This document shows, piece after piece, positions 44,534 through 56,048 of a DNA stretch of 64,000 nt (its first letter is position 1; each line of letters begins with the position of its first letter). The notes beneath the pieces were generated by a model. That model was given only the letters and a program-made list of their open reading frames with translations, searched no databases and was not told the origin of the DNA. The stretch lies in contig NZ_FNET01000021.1 in the NCBI RefSeq assembly GCF_900100275.1, forward strand, positions 62,001 through 126,000. Direction: 5' to 3'. Position numbers and translations under genes: made by a program. This DNA is from Lentzea albidocapillata subsp. violacea (GTDB lineage Bacteria; Actinomycetota; Actinomycetes; Mycobacteriales; Pseudonocardiaceae).

Positions 44534-46393
44534 TCAGGCCTTGAGGTAGCGGTCCCACCACTCCAGCACCGCGTCGAACCGCTGCTTCCGGTGCCGAGGC
44601 TGCCCCGACCGGGTCAACTCGTGCCCCTCACCGGGGAAGATCAGCATCTCCGTCTCGACCCCGCGCCGCTTCAACGCCACGAACATGCGCTGCGCCTGTT
44701 CCAGCGGGCAGCGCCAGTCGTGCTCGGAGTGGACGACGGCGAACGGCAGGTTGATCTTCTCGGCGTAGGTCAGCGGCGACATCGCGCGCTGCGCCTCGGG
44801 GTCGGTGCCGCAGTAGGCGTCGGCGAAGAAGTAGCCGATGTCCGACGAGCCGGAGAACGAGTCCCAGGCGTTCACGGCACGCTCGCTCCAGGCCGCCTTG
44901 AAGCGTTCGCCGTGGTGCGCGGACAGCCACGAGGTCATGAAACCGCCGTACGAGCCGCCCATCACGCCGACGCGTTCGGGGTCGCAGTCCTCACGGGCGA
45001 GCGCGACGTCCAAAAGGGACAGGACGTCGTCCACGTCGACCGTGCCGAACTTACCGATCACGGCCTGGCCGTGGGCCTGGCCGTAGCCCGCCGAGCCGCG
45101 CGGGTTCGGCAGCACGACGGCGTGTCCGGCGGTGGCGTAGACCTGGGCTTCGTCGAAGAAACCCCAGCTGTGGTACATGAACGGGCCGCCGTGCACGGCC
45201 ATGACGACCGGGTGCGGGCCGTCGCCTTCGGGCAGCACGAGCCAGCCGTGCACCGGGTAGCCGTCGGAGGCGGAGCCGGAGAGCTCCACGACTCGGCGTG
45301 CGGAGACCGACGAGAACGCCGTGCGCACACCGGTTCCGACGAACTCGACCTGGCCGGGGCTGTCCGCAGTGGACACGACCGCGACCACAGTGGACCCGTC
45401 GGAGGCGAACGACCGGACGGCGGCCGACGAACCCGCCAGCACCTCGCCGGGCCCGCCGTCGAACGGGATTCGCTGCAGTTCCAACGCACCGCGGTTGCGC
45501 ACGACCAAAAGCACGCCCGACGAGTCGGCCACGGGCTGGCCGGAAAGCCGTTCCACGTCGACGGTTTCGACGTCGGTGAGCCGGACGGGAGCCGAACCGT
45601 CCACCGGCGACTTCCACAGGCCGTGGTTGCGCGCCACCGCCTCGATCCCGGTGAACTCGGTGCCCAGCCAGTAGAGCGACCCGTCGGCCACGAACGGCAT
45701 CGAGACCTCACCGGCGCCGCGCACCAGCAGCGAGGCCTCGCCGCCGGCGGCGGGGACCGTGTACAGGTCGGAGTGCAGGGTCTCGGAGACGCCGAGGTCG
45801 CGCGGGGCGACGAACACCAGCGTCGAGTCGTCGAGCCAGGCCGGGTCGGAGACGTCGTGCGCGCCGTCGGTGACCTCGGAGACGACACCGTCCAGGTCGA
45901 CGACGTGCAGGCGCGGGCGGCGGTCGGCGAGGAAGCCGACGTCGTCGACGCGGTAGTCCAGGCGCGTGATGCGACGCGGCGCCTCGGACTCGGGGCCGCC
46001 GTCGGTCGTGCCGTAGCGGCCTTCCTCAGGCACGCGGGCCACGAAGACGAGGCGCGACGAGTCCGGCGACCACACCGGGGCACCGGCGCCCAGCGGCAGA
46101 TCGGTCAGCCGGCGAGGCTCGCCGCCGTCCACCGGAACGACGTAGAGCTGCGGCTTCGACTTTCCACTGACGCGCAAGAACGCGACCAGCCTGCCGTCAG
46201 GGGAAATGCGCTGCGCATTGTCACGATCACCGTGCGTCCACGGTATTGTCGTGCCATCCGGGAACACCCGGTGCAGACCGCCCCGGTACGTGTTCTGGTC
46301 GAGGTCGGGCGTGGTGATGCTGACCAGCACCAGGTCTCCGGACACGGCTACGGTGCCGGGCGTGGTGAGCAGCTGCAGGTCTTCAGGGCGCAC
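44534..46393 (-). CDS. S9-family prolyl oligopeptidase/acylaminoacyl peptidase
   Basis: 619 residues from GTG 46393. N-terminal seven-bladed propeller (DAQRISPDGRLVAFLRVSG; RRLTDLPLGAGAPVWSPDSS) then the alpha/beta hydrolase: GVMGGSYGGFMTSWLSAHH (Ser nucleophile), VVHSEHDWRCPLEQAQ (Asp) and FPGEGHELTRSG (His). Cleaves short peptides; S9C-like. No signal peptide, so cytosolic. Divergent from the amidohydrolase with which it shares a 90-bp regulatory interval, suggesting joint peptide catabolism. Confidence 0.92.
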   Translation of the reverse strand: MRPEDLQLLTTPGTVAVSGDLVLVSITTPDLDQNTYRGGLHRVFPDGTTIPWTHGDRDNAQRISPDGRLVAFLRVSGKSKPQLYVVPVDGGEPRRLTDLPLGAGAPVWSPDSSRLVFVARVPEEGRYGTTDGGPESEAPRRITRLDYRVDDVGFLADRRPRLHVVDLDGVVSEVTDGAHDVSDPAWLDDSTLVFVAPRDLGVSETLHSDLYTVPAAGGEASLLVRGAGEVSMPFVADGSLYWLGTEFTGIEAVARNHGLWKSPVDGSAPVRLTDVETVDVERLSGQPVADSSGVLLVVRNRGALELQRIPFDGGPGEVLAGSSAAVRSFASDGSTVVAVVSTADSPGQVEFVGTGVRTAFSSVSARRVVELSGSASDGYPVHGWLVLPEGDGPHPVVMAVHGGPFMYHSWGFFDEAQVYATAGHAVVLPNPRGSAGYGQAHGQAVIGKFGTVDVDDVLSLLDVALAREDCDPERVGVMGGSYGGFMTSWLSAHHGERFKAAWSERAVNAWDSFSGSSDIGYFFADAYCGTDPEAQRAMSPLTYAEKINLPFAVVHSEHDWRCPLEQAQRMFVALKRRGVETEMLIFPGEGHELTRSGQPRHRKQRFDAVLEWWDRYLKA

Positions 46394-46402
46394 GGCGTGG
46401 AC

Positions 46403-46421
46403 GCTAACAGAACTTGTTAGC
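46403..46421. promoter_or_regulatory. Inverted repeat in the S9-peptidase/amidohydrolase divergent interval
   Basis: GCTAACA-GAACT-TGTTAGC, perfect 7-bp arms, 10 bp upstream of the peptidase GTG and 62 bp from the amidohydrolase ATG at 46483. Possible shared operator. A TAGATT -10-like box (46470-46475) before the amidohydrolase ATG suggests a leaderless transcript. Confidence 0.4.
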
Positions 46422-46482
46422 AACGCTCAGAGTTATTTGTTGACCGATCACAAAAATTGACTCAGCGCATAGATTCCCGCGT

Positions 46483-47685
46483 ATGACGCGCATCGTGTTC
46501 TCTGGGGGCAGGGTCTTCACCGGCCGGGCGACGGAGCCCGGCGACGTGGTGGTCGAGAACGACCGCATCGTCGACGTGGGCATCGGGCTCGACGGCGACA
46601 CCGTGGTCGACGCGACCGGCCACACGATCCTGCCGGGACTGTTCGACTGCCACGTGCACTTCATGTTCAGCGGCGCCGATCTGGTGCGGTCGCTGAACAC
46701 GCCGTTCTCGCTGCCGTTCTACGAGGCGATCGGGAACATGAAGGCGACGCTGCAGTGCGGCATCACGACGGTCCGCGACGCGCTCGGCGCGGACCTCGGT
46801 GTCGCGGAGGCGGTGCGGCGCGGCCTGATCCAGGGCCCGCGCATGCAGATCGCGGTCAACATGGTCTCGCAGACCGGCGGCCACAACGACGACTGGATGC
46901 AGTGCGGCGCCCACGTCTCACCGCCGTTGCACCCCGGCCTGCCGGACACCGTCGCCGACGGCCCCGAAGAGCTGCGCAAGGTCATCCGCACGCTGGTTCG
47001 CCACGGCGCCGACATCATCAAGATCGCGTCGAGCGGCGGCGTGATGTCCCCGCGCAGCAACCCCAGGCACGCGCACTTCCGCGACGAGGAGATCGCGATG
47101 ATCGTGCAGGAGGCCAGCGCCGCGGGCATCGCGGTGATGTCGCACGCCATGAGCGGCGACGGCATCCTCACGGCCGTGCGCAACGGCGTCCGGTCCATCG
47201 AGCATGGCGTGTTCCTCACCGACGAGGGCGTCGAAGAGATGCTCAAGAACGGCACGTGGCTCGTGCCGACGCTGATGGCCCCGCGCATGGTGCTCGACCA
47301 GGCCGCCGCCGGCGTGGCGATCTCGGACGTGATCCTCGACAAGGCCCATGCCGTTGTCTCGCAACACTTCCAGTCGTTCCAGAAGGCGCACCAGGCGGGC
47401 GTGAAGATCGCGATGGGCACCGACTCCGGCGTCGGCCCGCACGGCGACAACCTCAACGAGCTGACGCTGATGGTCGAGTACGGCATGTCGCCCGCCGAAG
47501 CGCTCTACGCCACCACCACGTCCGCCGCCCAGCTCATGCGCCTCGGAAACGAACTCGGCGAGCTCGCCCCTGGCAAGCTCGCCGATCTCGTACTCGTGGA
47601 GGGTGACGCCGAACAGCACGTGAAGGCCGGAACCCTGAAGCAGGCCGTCCGCGCCGTCTACCAGAACGGCGTTTCCCAGTTGTAG
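46483..47685 (+). CDS. Amidohydrolase (Xaa-Pro dipeptidase-like)
   Basis: 400 residues from ATG 46483. Metal-dependent TIM-barrel hydrolase: LPGLFDCHVHFMFSG (HxH), ADIIKIASSGGVMSPR (carbamylated Lys position), AVMSHAMSGDGILTAVRNG (His), SIEHGVFLTDEGVEEM (His) and IAMGTDSGVGPHGDNLNE (Asp). This order matches the prolidase-like group of amidohydrolases that act on Xaa-Pro or N-acyl peptides. Pairs by position with the S9 peptidase. Confidence 0.9.
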   Translation: MTRIVFSGGRVFTGRATEPGDVVVENDRIVDVGIGLDGDTVVDATGHTILPGLFDCHVHFMFSGADLVRSLNTPFSLPFYEAIGNMKATLQCGITTVRDALGADLGVAEAVRRGLIQGPRMQIAVNMVSQTGGHNDDWMQCGAHVSPPLHPGLPDTVADGPEELRKVIRTLVRHGADIIKIASSGGVMSPRSNPRHAHFRDEEIAMIVQEASAAGIAVMSHAMSGDGILTAVRNGVRSIEHGVFLTDEGVEEMLKNGTWLVPTLMAPRMVLDQAAAGVAISDVILDKAHAVVSQHFQSFQKAHQAGVKIAMGTDSGVGPHGDNLNELTLMVEYGMSPAEALYATTTSAAQLMRLGNELGELAPGKLADLVLVEGDAEQHVKAGTLKQAVRAVYQNGVSQL

Positions 47686-47699
47686 CCAGTGGTGCGGCT

Positions 47700-48704
47700 C
47701 TAGTGGTTGGCGTCGGCGCCGATGTGCTTCGCGGCATCCGGGTTGCGGCGCACCTTGAGCAGGCTGGCGATCGTCGTGATCGCCAGCACGCCGATGATCA
47801 CCGACAGCGAGACCTCGATGCCGATGGTCGGCACGTTGAACGGCTCGCCGCCGTTGAGGAACGACAGGGTGTTGGTGTGCAGGGCTTCCAGGATCAGCTT
47901 GACGCCGATGAAGCCGAGGATCACCGACAGACCGATCGAGAGGTAGACGAGCTTCGCGAGCAGGCCGCCGAGCAGGAAGTACAGCTGGCGCAGGCCCATC
48001 AGCGCGAACGCGTTGGCCGTGAACACCAGGAACGGCTCCTTGGTGAGGCCGAAGATCGCGGGGATCGAGTCGAGCGCGAAGAGCAGGTCGGTGGAGCCGA
48101 TCGCGACCATCACGATGAACATCGGGGTCACGAAGCGCTTGCCGTCGATCTTGATGAACGACTTGGAGCCGTGGAAGTCGTCGGTGACCGGGAAAACCTT
48201 GCGCACCATGCGCAGCATCAGGTTCTCCTTGTACTCCTCTTCCTCGTCGTGGGTTTCCCGCGCCAGCTGCCAGCCGGTGTAGATGAGGAACGCGCCGAAG
48301 ATGAAGAAGACCCAGCTGAACTGGCTGATGAGCGCCGCGCCGGCCGCGATGAAGATGCCTCGCATGATGAGCGCGAGCAGGATGCCGATCAACAGCACCT
48401 TGTGCTGGTGGATCGCGGGCACCTTGAACGTCGTCATGATGATCAAGAAGATGAACAGGTTGTCGACGCTCAGCGAGTACTCGGTGATGTACCCGGCGAA
48501 GAACTCCGTCGCGTACTGACCACCGGAGAAGTACCAGATGCCGAGGCCGAAGACGGCGGCCATCGCCACGTAGAAGATCACCCAGCGGGCGGCTTCACCG
48601 ATCGTCACCTCATGGGGCTTCCGATCGACGATCACGAGGTCCACAGCCAGCAGAACGAGTAGACCAACGATCGTCGCGATCCACATCCATGCGGGGACGT
48701 TCAC
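47700..48704 (-). CDS. TerC/Alx-family membrane transporter (manganese-related)
   Basis: 334 residues from GTG 48704. About eight to nine membrane helices; family markers EYSLSVDNLFIFLIIMTTF near residue 80 (Asp-Asn in helix), VMVAIGSTDLLFALDSIPAI and FANAFALMGLRQLYFLLGGL-like segment near 240. TerC/Alx/MeeF proteins export Mn2+ or load metals onto exported proteins. A yybP-ykoY-like riboswitch lies in its leader, in keeping with control by Mn2+. Confidence 0.93.
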   Translation of the reverse strand: MNVPAWMWIATIVGLLVLLAVDLVIVDRKPHEVTIGEAARWVIFYVAMAAVFGLGIWYFSGGQYATEFFAGYITEYSLSVDNLFIFLIIMTTFKVPAIHQHKVLLIGILLALIMRGIFIAAGAALISQFSWVFFIFGAFLIYTGWQLARETHDEEEEYKENLMLRMVRKVFPVTDDFHGSKSFIKIDGKRFVTPMFIVMVAIGSTDLLFALDSIPAIFGLTKEPFLVFTANAFALMGLRQLYFLLGGLLAKLVYLSIGLSVILGFIGVKLILEALHTNTLSFLNGGEPFNVPTIGIEVSLSVIIGVLAITTIASLLKVRRNPDAAKHIGADANH

Positions 48705-48709
48705 AACCC

Positions 48710-48856
48710 AACCTCCGGGATTCTCAGCGCATGCCAGATAAACCCGGAGGTCTCCTCCGCCGCCGAGACGATCTCTCGAACGACCAACGGCACCGGGAGC
48801 TCCACGCCGAGCTCCGTACTGACGACACCGCTGCTTAGGGAGTACTCCCCTCCATG
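48710..48856 (-). ncRNA. Candidate yybP-ykoY (manganese) riboswitch before terC
   Basis: On the minus strand the leader begins near GGGGAGTA (48844-48851) and has CGTCAGTAC (about 48814-48822), both core elements of the yybP-ykoY class (E. coli alx type: GGGGAGUA and CGUCAACAUAC). The 3' part shows two exclusive pairings: CCTCCG (48745-48750) with CGGAGG (48754-48759), or CCTCCGGG (48743-48750) with the ribosome site CCCGGAGG (48712-48719). This fits translational on/off switching. A covariance-model search was not possible. Confidence 0.65.
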
Positions 48857-49061
48857 CTGCATCAATATTGTGCTCTACGAAGAGCGGTTAGCGCCACACA
48901 GGGTGAGCAGACCCACGCAACCAGCTGCGATGGGAATACACAGCGTGTCGTTCGGGTTGGGCCGACCACTACCTGAAGCCCTGCTGAAGATCCACTGATG
49001 CTGAGACCGCGACCGGATCCCGACAGGCCGTTCTCAGCAAAACTCGCATATCGTCATCGAC

Positions 49062-51900
<2,839 letters not shown>

Positions 51901-51908
<8 letters not shown>

Positions 51909-52089
51909 CTTCCTGATGGCAGCGGCGTCCGCCACGGCGGACGCCCCGAACCCCGCCGCCGTCGAGGTGCTGGCCGAGGCCGGCCTCGACGTGGCGGACG
52001 AGATCGCGGCGACGCTCGCGTTCGCACCCGTGCGGACCGCCAACCCGAACCGCACGAAGGCACCAATCCCCCAGGAGGTGGACCGGTGA
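51901..52089 (+). CDS. Small linker protein of the ABC operon
   Basis: 62 residues from GTG 51901, overlapping the fusion protein's stop by 8 bp and ending with TGA overlapping the permease GTG (GTGA). Ala-rich, mostly helical (PNPAAVEVLAEAGLDVADEI) with a basic end; no membrane segment. Tight overlap on both sides suggests it is translated, but it may only serve to couple the flanking genes. Confidence 0.5.
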
Positions 52090-53012
52090 ACGAGAACAGC
52101 GTCCACACCGACCCAGGCGCGCTCAAGGATCTCACCGACGCGGCCGCCCAGCAGCACACCGAGGTGGCGCCGGACGGTTCGTCGGTCGGCTACAAGGCGC
52201 GCCGCACCCTCCGCATCCACGTGGAGCTGCAACGGCAGATCCGCCGCCGCAGGACCCAGCTCGTGCTGGGCTTCCTGGTGCTGCTGCCGTTCATCCTCGC
52301 GGCGAGCTTCGAGATCGGGCAGTCCGACCCGAACCGCCGCTCCGGCGGTTTCGTGGACCTCGCGACCGCCAGCGGCATCAACTTCGTGGTGCTCACGCTG
52401 TTCGTGAGCAGCAGCTTCCTGCTGCCGATGATCGTGGCGCTGTTCTTCGGCGACACGATCGCGTCCGAAGCGTCGTGGTCGAGCCTCAAGTACCTGCTCG
52501 CCGCACCGATCCCGAGGCACCGCCTGCTGCGCCAGAAGGCCATCAGCAGCGGCCTGCTCAGCGTCTTCGCCCTGGCCCTGCTCCCCGCGGTGGCCCTGGG
52601 CGTCGGCGTCGCCTGGTACGGCGCGGGCGAGGTGGTGAGCCCGACTGGCGAAGCCGCGCCGTTCGGCGACGGCGTGCTCGGCATGGCGCTCGCGGTCGTC
52701 TACATCTCGATCAACCTGTTCTGGGTCGCGGGCCTCGCGATGTTCCTGTCCGTGTCCACCGACGCGCCCCTGGGCGCGGTCGGCGGCACGGTGCTCGTCT
52801 CGATCGTGTCGCAGATCCTCGACCAGATCGAGCCGCTCGGGGACCTGCGCAACTACCTGCCGACGCACTACGCGATGGCGTGGGCCGACCTGCTCTCGAC
52901 CGACATCGACTGGTCGGAGATGGCCCGCGGCACGTTCTCCGCGCTCGCCTACGGCGGCATCTTCACGCTGCTCGCGGCACGGCGGTTCAAGACGAAGGAC
53001 ATCACTAGCTGA
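52086..53012 (+). CDS. ABC-2-type transporter permease
   Basis: 308 residues from GTG 52086 after AGGAGGTGG. Six membrane helices (QLVLGFLVLLPFILAASFEI; VLTLFVSSSFLLPMIVALFF; LLSVFALALLPAVALGVGVA; VYISINLFWVAGLAMFLSVS; C-terminal AYGGIFTLLAARRF). The GDTIASEASWSSLKYLLAAPIPR loop is the coupling-helix region of ABC-2 permeases. Partner of the fused ATPase at 49062. Ends at the boundary of the interrupted VOC gene. Confidence 0.9.
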   Translation: MNENSVHTDPGALKDLTDAAAQQHTEVAPDGSSVGYKARRTLRIHVELQRQIRRRRTQLVLGFLVLLPFILAASFEIGQSDPNRRSGGFVDLATASGINFVVLTLFVSSSFLLPMIVALFFGDTIASEASWSSLKYLLAAPIPRHRLLRQKAISSGLLSVFALALLPAVALGVGVAWYGAGEVVSPTGEAAPFGDGVLGMALAVVYISINLFWVAGLAMFLSVSTDAPLGAVGGTVLVSIVSQILDQIEPLGDLRNYLPTHYAMAWADLLSTDIDWSEMARGTFSALAYGGIFTLLAARRFKTKDITS

Positions 53013-53177
53013 CGCAGAACTCGTTGCCTTCCGGGTCGAGCATCACGACCCAGTGGCCCGTCTGGTCGTTGTGCTCACGCACCCGCGTGGCGCCCAGCGA
53101 AACCAGGCGGGCCACTGCGTCGAGACCTGGCCGGATGTCGAGGTGGACGCGGTTCTTCGCGGTCTTGCCCTCAGGCA
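53005..53177 (-). pseudogene. VOC/glyoxalase-like gene, C-terminal half (split by the integrative element)
   Basis: 57 codons from the element boundary: PEGKTAKNRVHLDIRPG, ALGATRV-type LVSLGATRVREHND and WVVMLDPEGNEFCVS before the stop at 53005. It is the end of a VOC-superfamily (glyoxalase/bleomycin-resistance-like) protein. Its beginning lies 8.4 kb away at 61619-61842. Joined at the shared GGCA they make an in-frame 131-codon gene (RVPEGKTAKNRVHLD junction). Confidence 0.9.
53174..53177. other. attL of the integrative element
   Basis: The tetranucleotide GGCA (TGCC on the VOC coding strand) at which the VOC gene stops and element sequence begins; the same four bases end the element at 61619-61622. 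The placement is fixed by restoring the VOC reading frame. Serine-integrase sites share only a 2-bp crossover, so the true crossover lies within or next to these bases. Confidence 0.75.
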
Positions 53178-53480
53178 TCTGTAATCAAGACGTAACTAGC
53201 TCCGCCGCTACAGCAGGGCTTGCGAGCCGCTACGCCGTAGCAGCCCGGTAGCGGGACCTCAACGGTCCTGAGCTGGGATGTAGGCGCGTAGCGACCTAAC
53301 CGAGCGAACCTAGCTCTCAGCCCCTGTGGCCGTCTGCGGACGTGCGGCGGCGTGTCCCTTCCCGCAAGGTGCTACCCGGACGGAGTACGGGCGTGCTCAA
53401 TGCTCGCTCGTTCCTGCGACAGAGCTAGTACTCTGGGTTGGGAACACGGTTCACCTTAGGCATCAAGGTGGGGATTATCA
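53178..53480. other. Left-end non-coding interval of the element
   Basis: Over 300 bp with no gene. It contains the palindrome GCTACG-C-CGTAGC at 53229-53241 and related CCGCTAC/GTAGC pieces nearby. It must hold the promoter of the XRE gene (53481). In the excised circle it also lies immediately upstream of the integrase gene, reading the other way, and is thus the probable integrase promoter and attP arm. Confidence 0.5.
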
Positions 53481-54950
53481 ATGAATCGGGTTGGCGCACC
53501 GAATGGCGAAATCTTGAATCCCCGTCGATGCGCTAGCTGCCGAACTGCCCTGGCTGGGGACAACTCCGCTGCACTGTGCGGACGATGCCAGAGGGAACGA
53601 CAGGATCAATTTCGCACGCCACCGGTCCTTAGTCCCGAATTCTTTGACACCGACGAGTTTCACGCCGCGTCCCGAAACCGTCACATGGGAAAGATAATCA
53701 GGGCTTACCGCTACCACCCCCGACACCTCGCAATGTACGGGAAACCTCTTAGCCAGGAAACGATTGGCCGGTGGCTGGGAGGTCTCACTCAGGACGCTGT
53801 AAGCAAGATTGAGAACGGCAAACCACAGCAAAACCTTGAGGTCTTGATCAAACAAGCGGAGATCCTCCGTCTCCCTCCTAAGCTCCTGTGGTTCGCTTTG
53901 CCGGGAAAGAATCTGGTTTTCGCGGACGCTCAATCGGCAGCGGAATCCCGAGATAAAATCCTGGTAGCGTCGACTGGAATGGACACGTCCGAATTGGTTC
54001 GCCGCCTACGGCTATCTTCCGTTGATGACGCAACCATCGATGCCATGCACATCATGGTTGAACAGATGTGCTGTGAGTATTCGCATGGGGACGCACAAGA
54101 ACTTGCTGTCAAGGGGCGAAGGTGGTTGACCAAAGTCACAGAACTCTTGTCGCAGCGTCTAACCTTGAAGCAACATCAAGAGATCTTGAACAATGCCGGA
54201 ATGCTCGCATTGCTTGTGGGCTGTCTTGAATATGACCTCGGCGACCAGCGAAGCGCTGAATCAACTCGACGCATGGCAATGAGCCTTGGCAAAGAGTCGA
54301 ATGATCCCATGATTATGGGATGGGCACATGAGATGCTCGCTTGGTTCCATCTGACAGCCGGAAACTTCAGGGCTGTTATTCCTGCTGCGGAAACAGGCAT
54401 TCTAGCCGCGTCGTCTCAGTCCGTAACGGTGCAGCTTCACGGACAGCAGGCAAAGGCCTACGCGCGGATGGGGATGCCTAATGAAGCGCGTGCAGCATTG
54501 GAGCGCGGCAGCGACTTGCTGGGAACGCTTCCTTACCCAGAACGTCCGGAAAATCATTTCGTAGTCGATCCCGACAAGTGGGACTTCTATGCAATGGATA
54601 CTTACCGGATCGCCGGAGAGGATGATCTCGCCAAGCGAAATGCCGAAGAGGTGATCCGCCGGAGTGTCACGCCGAACGGATTCAATATCTCGCCGATGCG
54701 GAGCACGGAAGCCGAGCTTACTTTGGCCGTTGTTGCCGCCCGCCAGGGTGATGTAGAGCAAGCCGCCGCACTAGGTATCGAAGCCTTGCTACACGGTCGC
54801 CAGAGCCGTCCATCATTGTTGATGGTTGCATCCGAACTCGATAACGAGTTTGCCACTCACGGATCAAATGCAGGATCGGATTTCCGCGAGTTGTTCAGCG
54901 GAATAAAGCGAGCAACACAGATCAACACCGCTGGCGAGAATCAGCAATGA
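53481..54950 (+). CDS. XRE-family regulator of the integrative element (zinc-ribbon N-terminus)
   Basis: 489 residues from ATG 53481. Residues 17-36 hold a CASC...CGRC zinc-ribbon-like pair; a helix-turn-helix follows near 85-115 (YGKPLSQETIGRWLGGLTQD, then AVSKIENGKP). The remaining 330 residues are TPR-like helices (ILNNAGMLALLVGCLEYDLG; YARMGMPNEARAALERG). Low GC compared with the chromosome. Such large XRE proteins control transfer and excision in actinomycete ICEs; likely the element's master regulator. Confidence 0.85.
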   Translation: MNRVGAPNGEILNPRRCASCRTALAGDNSAALCGRCQRERQDQFRTPPVLSPEFFDTDEFHAASRNRHMGKIIRAYRYHPRHLAMYGKPLSQETIGRWLGGLTQDAVSKIENGKPQQNLEVLIKQAEILRLPPKLLWFALPGKNLVFADAQSAAESRDKILVASTGMDTSELVRRLRLSSVDDATIDAMHIMVEQMCCEYSHGDAQELAVKGRRWLTKVTELLSQRLTLKQHQEILNNAGMLALLVGCLEYDLGDQRSAESTRRMAMSLGKESNDPMIMGWAHEMLAWFHLTAGNFRAVIPAAETGILAASSQSVTVQLHGQQAKAYARMGMPNEARAALERGSDLLGTLPYPERPENHFVVDPDKWDFYAMDTYRIAGEDDLAKRNAEEVIRRSVTPNGFNISPMRSTEAELTLAVVAARQGDVEQAAALGIEALLHGRQSRPSLLMVASELDNEFATHGSNAGSDFRELFSGIKRATQINTAGENQQ

Positions 54951-55213
54951 TCTTCCGGACCCAGCGAGTTGCAGCCGCTAGGTATTGGCCTGAGAATAGC
55001 TGATTCGGCTAGATATAGGCGACCGAGATCCATGAGCAATACGCCAATTTCCTCGAAGCGCTCAGACCGCTCTAGATCCGGAACCAGACTGCATGTTCGC
55101 AACATGCTCTGCATAAGCATCTCGCCGAATTGAGGATAAGTCTTTGCGACCTCGCGCGACAATCGCGTTAGAGAAGTACGCAACAGGTCCTCGGTAAGTA
55201 TTTCCGCAGTCAT
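54941..55213 (-). CDS. Hypothetical protein of the element's low-GC operon
   Basis: 90 residues from ATG 55213 (AAGGA about 10 bp upstream), beginning TAEILTEDLLRTSLTRLSRE; largely helical, acidic, no membrane segment. Last of the leftward operon; its stop overlaps the convergent XRE gene by 10 bp. Function not recognised. Confidence 0.6.
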   Translation of the reverse strand: MTAEILTEDLLRTSLTRLSREVAKTYPQFGEMLMQSMLRTCSLVPDLERSERFEEIGVLLMDLGRLYLAESAILRPIPSGCNSLGPEDHC

Positions 55214-55247
55214 TCCAGAATCGTCCTTCTTTGAGTGTTCTTGCCAG

Positions 55248-55595
55248 CTATCGTTGTACAAAGTCAGTCGAGCGCAGAAGACGCCCTGTAACTCTTTCCG
55301 GCGTGCGGGATGCAGGCACGGCCGGAGTTGCGTGAGGCTGCCAGACAGGGAACGTAAGTGGCCCTTTCCTGGCGTACCAGTTTTCGTAGTTGGATTTTAG
55401 ATAGCGGTTCGCTTCCCGGTAGACGTCGGTGTCGTCGGTCCACGTTCCATTGGTGGGTATACGGGCGATGATGGGAAGGTCTCGGCAGAGCGACCAGTTC
55501 CCGCGCAAGATGTCTTGGTAGTAGTCGCGCTGTATCCACCGGATACTGATGTCAAGTTCTGCGATGTAGATCCAAGACGTCGGTTTAATCGTCAC
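55248..55595 (-). CDS. Hypothetical protein of the element's low-GC operon
   Basis: 115 residues from GTG 55595, which overlaps the previous gene by 11 bp. The opening TIKPTSWIYIAELDISIRWI then QRDYYQDILRGNWSL and a Tyr/Trp-rich middle (YLKSNYENWYARKG) recall small phage/ICE-borne proteins of Streptomyces, without assigned role. Confidence 0.6.
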   Translation of the reverse strand: MTIKPTSWIYIAELDISIRWIQRDYYQDILRGNWSLCRDLPIIARIPTNGTWTDDTDVYREANRYLKSNYENWYARKGPLTFPVWQPHATPAVPASRTPERVTGRLLRSTDFVQR

Positions 55596-55779
55596 TTTTG
55601 CTTTCCTCTTCTGGCAGATGTGGCGCCACTGCTGCACCCAATTTGGCGCAACTGTGTAGGTACTCAAGCCATTTTTCCGCGTCGGTCGTGCTCACTACGC
55701 CTGGTCCGTATCGCAATGCGTTTCCGATCATCACGTAAGCGACCTCGATCTGTTCCAACGGCGTTAGACGTCCGCTCAT
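55585..55779 (-). CDS. Small hypothetical protein of the element's low-GC operon
   Basis: 64 residues (LTPLEQIEVAYVMIGNALRY; WLEYLHSCAKLGAAVAPHL), a two-helix protein of unknown role. Its ATG overlaps the stop of the upstream gene (ATGA) and its end overlaps the next gene, so it is part of the coupled operon. Confidence 0.62.
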   Translation of the reverse strand: MSGRLTPLEQIEVAYVMIGNALRYGPGVVSTTDAEKWLEYLHSCAKLGAAVAPHLPEEESKSDD

Positions 55780-56048
55780 ATCGCGTCTCCGTCTGCTGAC
55801 AGAGTTCGAGCGTCGTCTGTTTCAGGCCAGCGGCGAGCAGTGCGGTCACACCTGCTCATTGCAGTCAGTAGGTCACTCGTGTTGGTAATAGACACGTGGT
55901 ACTCAGCGAGTCGCGTCGTGTCGGCAGTGAGGACTTCGAAGGTGACAATTGCTGGACCGATGCAACTGAGCCTTAGAGTGATGTTGTTACCGTAATTATC
56001 AATCGCGGGAATGTCATGCGTCGTCATGTGCTGCTCAGTACTCGTCAT
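55776..56048 (-). CDS. Hypothetical protein of the element's low-GC operon
   Basis: 90 residues, beta-rich (DNYGNNITLRLSCIGPAIVTFEV; LAEYHVSITNTSDLLTAMSR) with an Arg/Asp end. Starts 14 bp inside the Imm1-like gene and ends in an ATGA overlap, so it is translated with its neighbours. Function unknown. Confidence 0.62.
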   Translation of the reverse strand: MTSTEQHMTTHDIPAIDNYGNNITLRLSCIGPAIVTFEVLTADTTRLAEYHVSITNTSDLLTAMSRCDRTARRWPETDDARTLSADGDAI

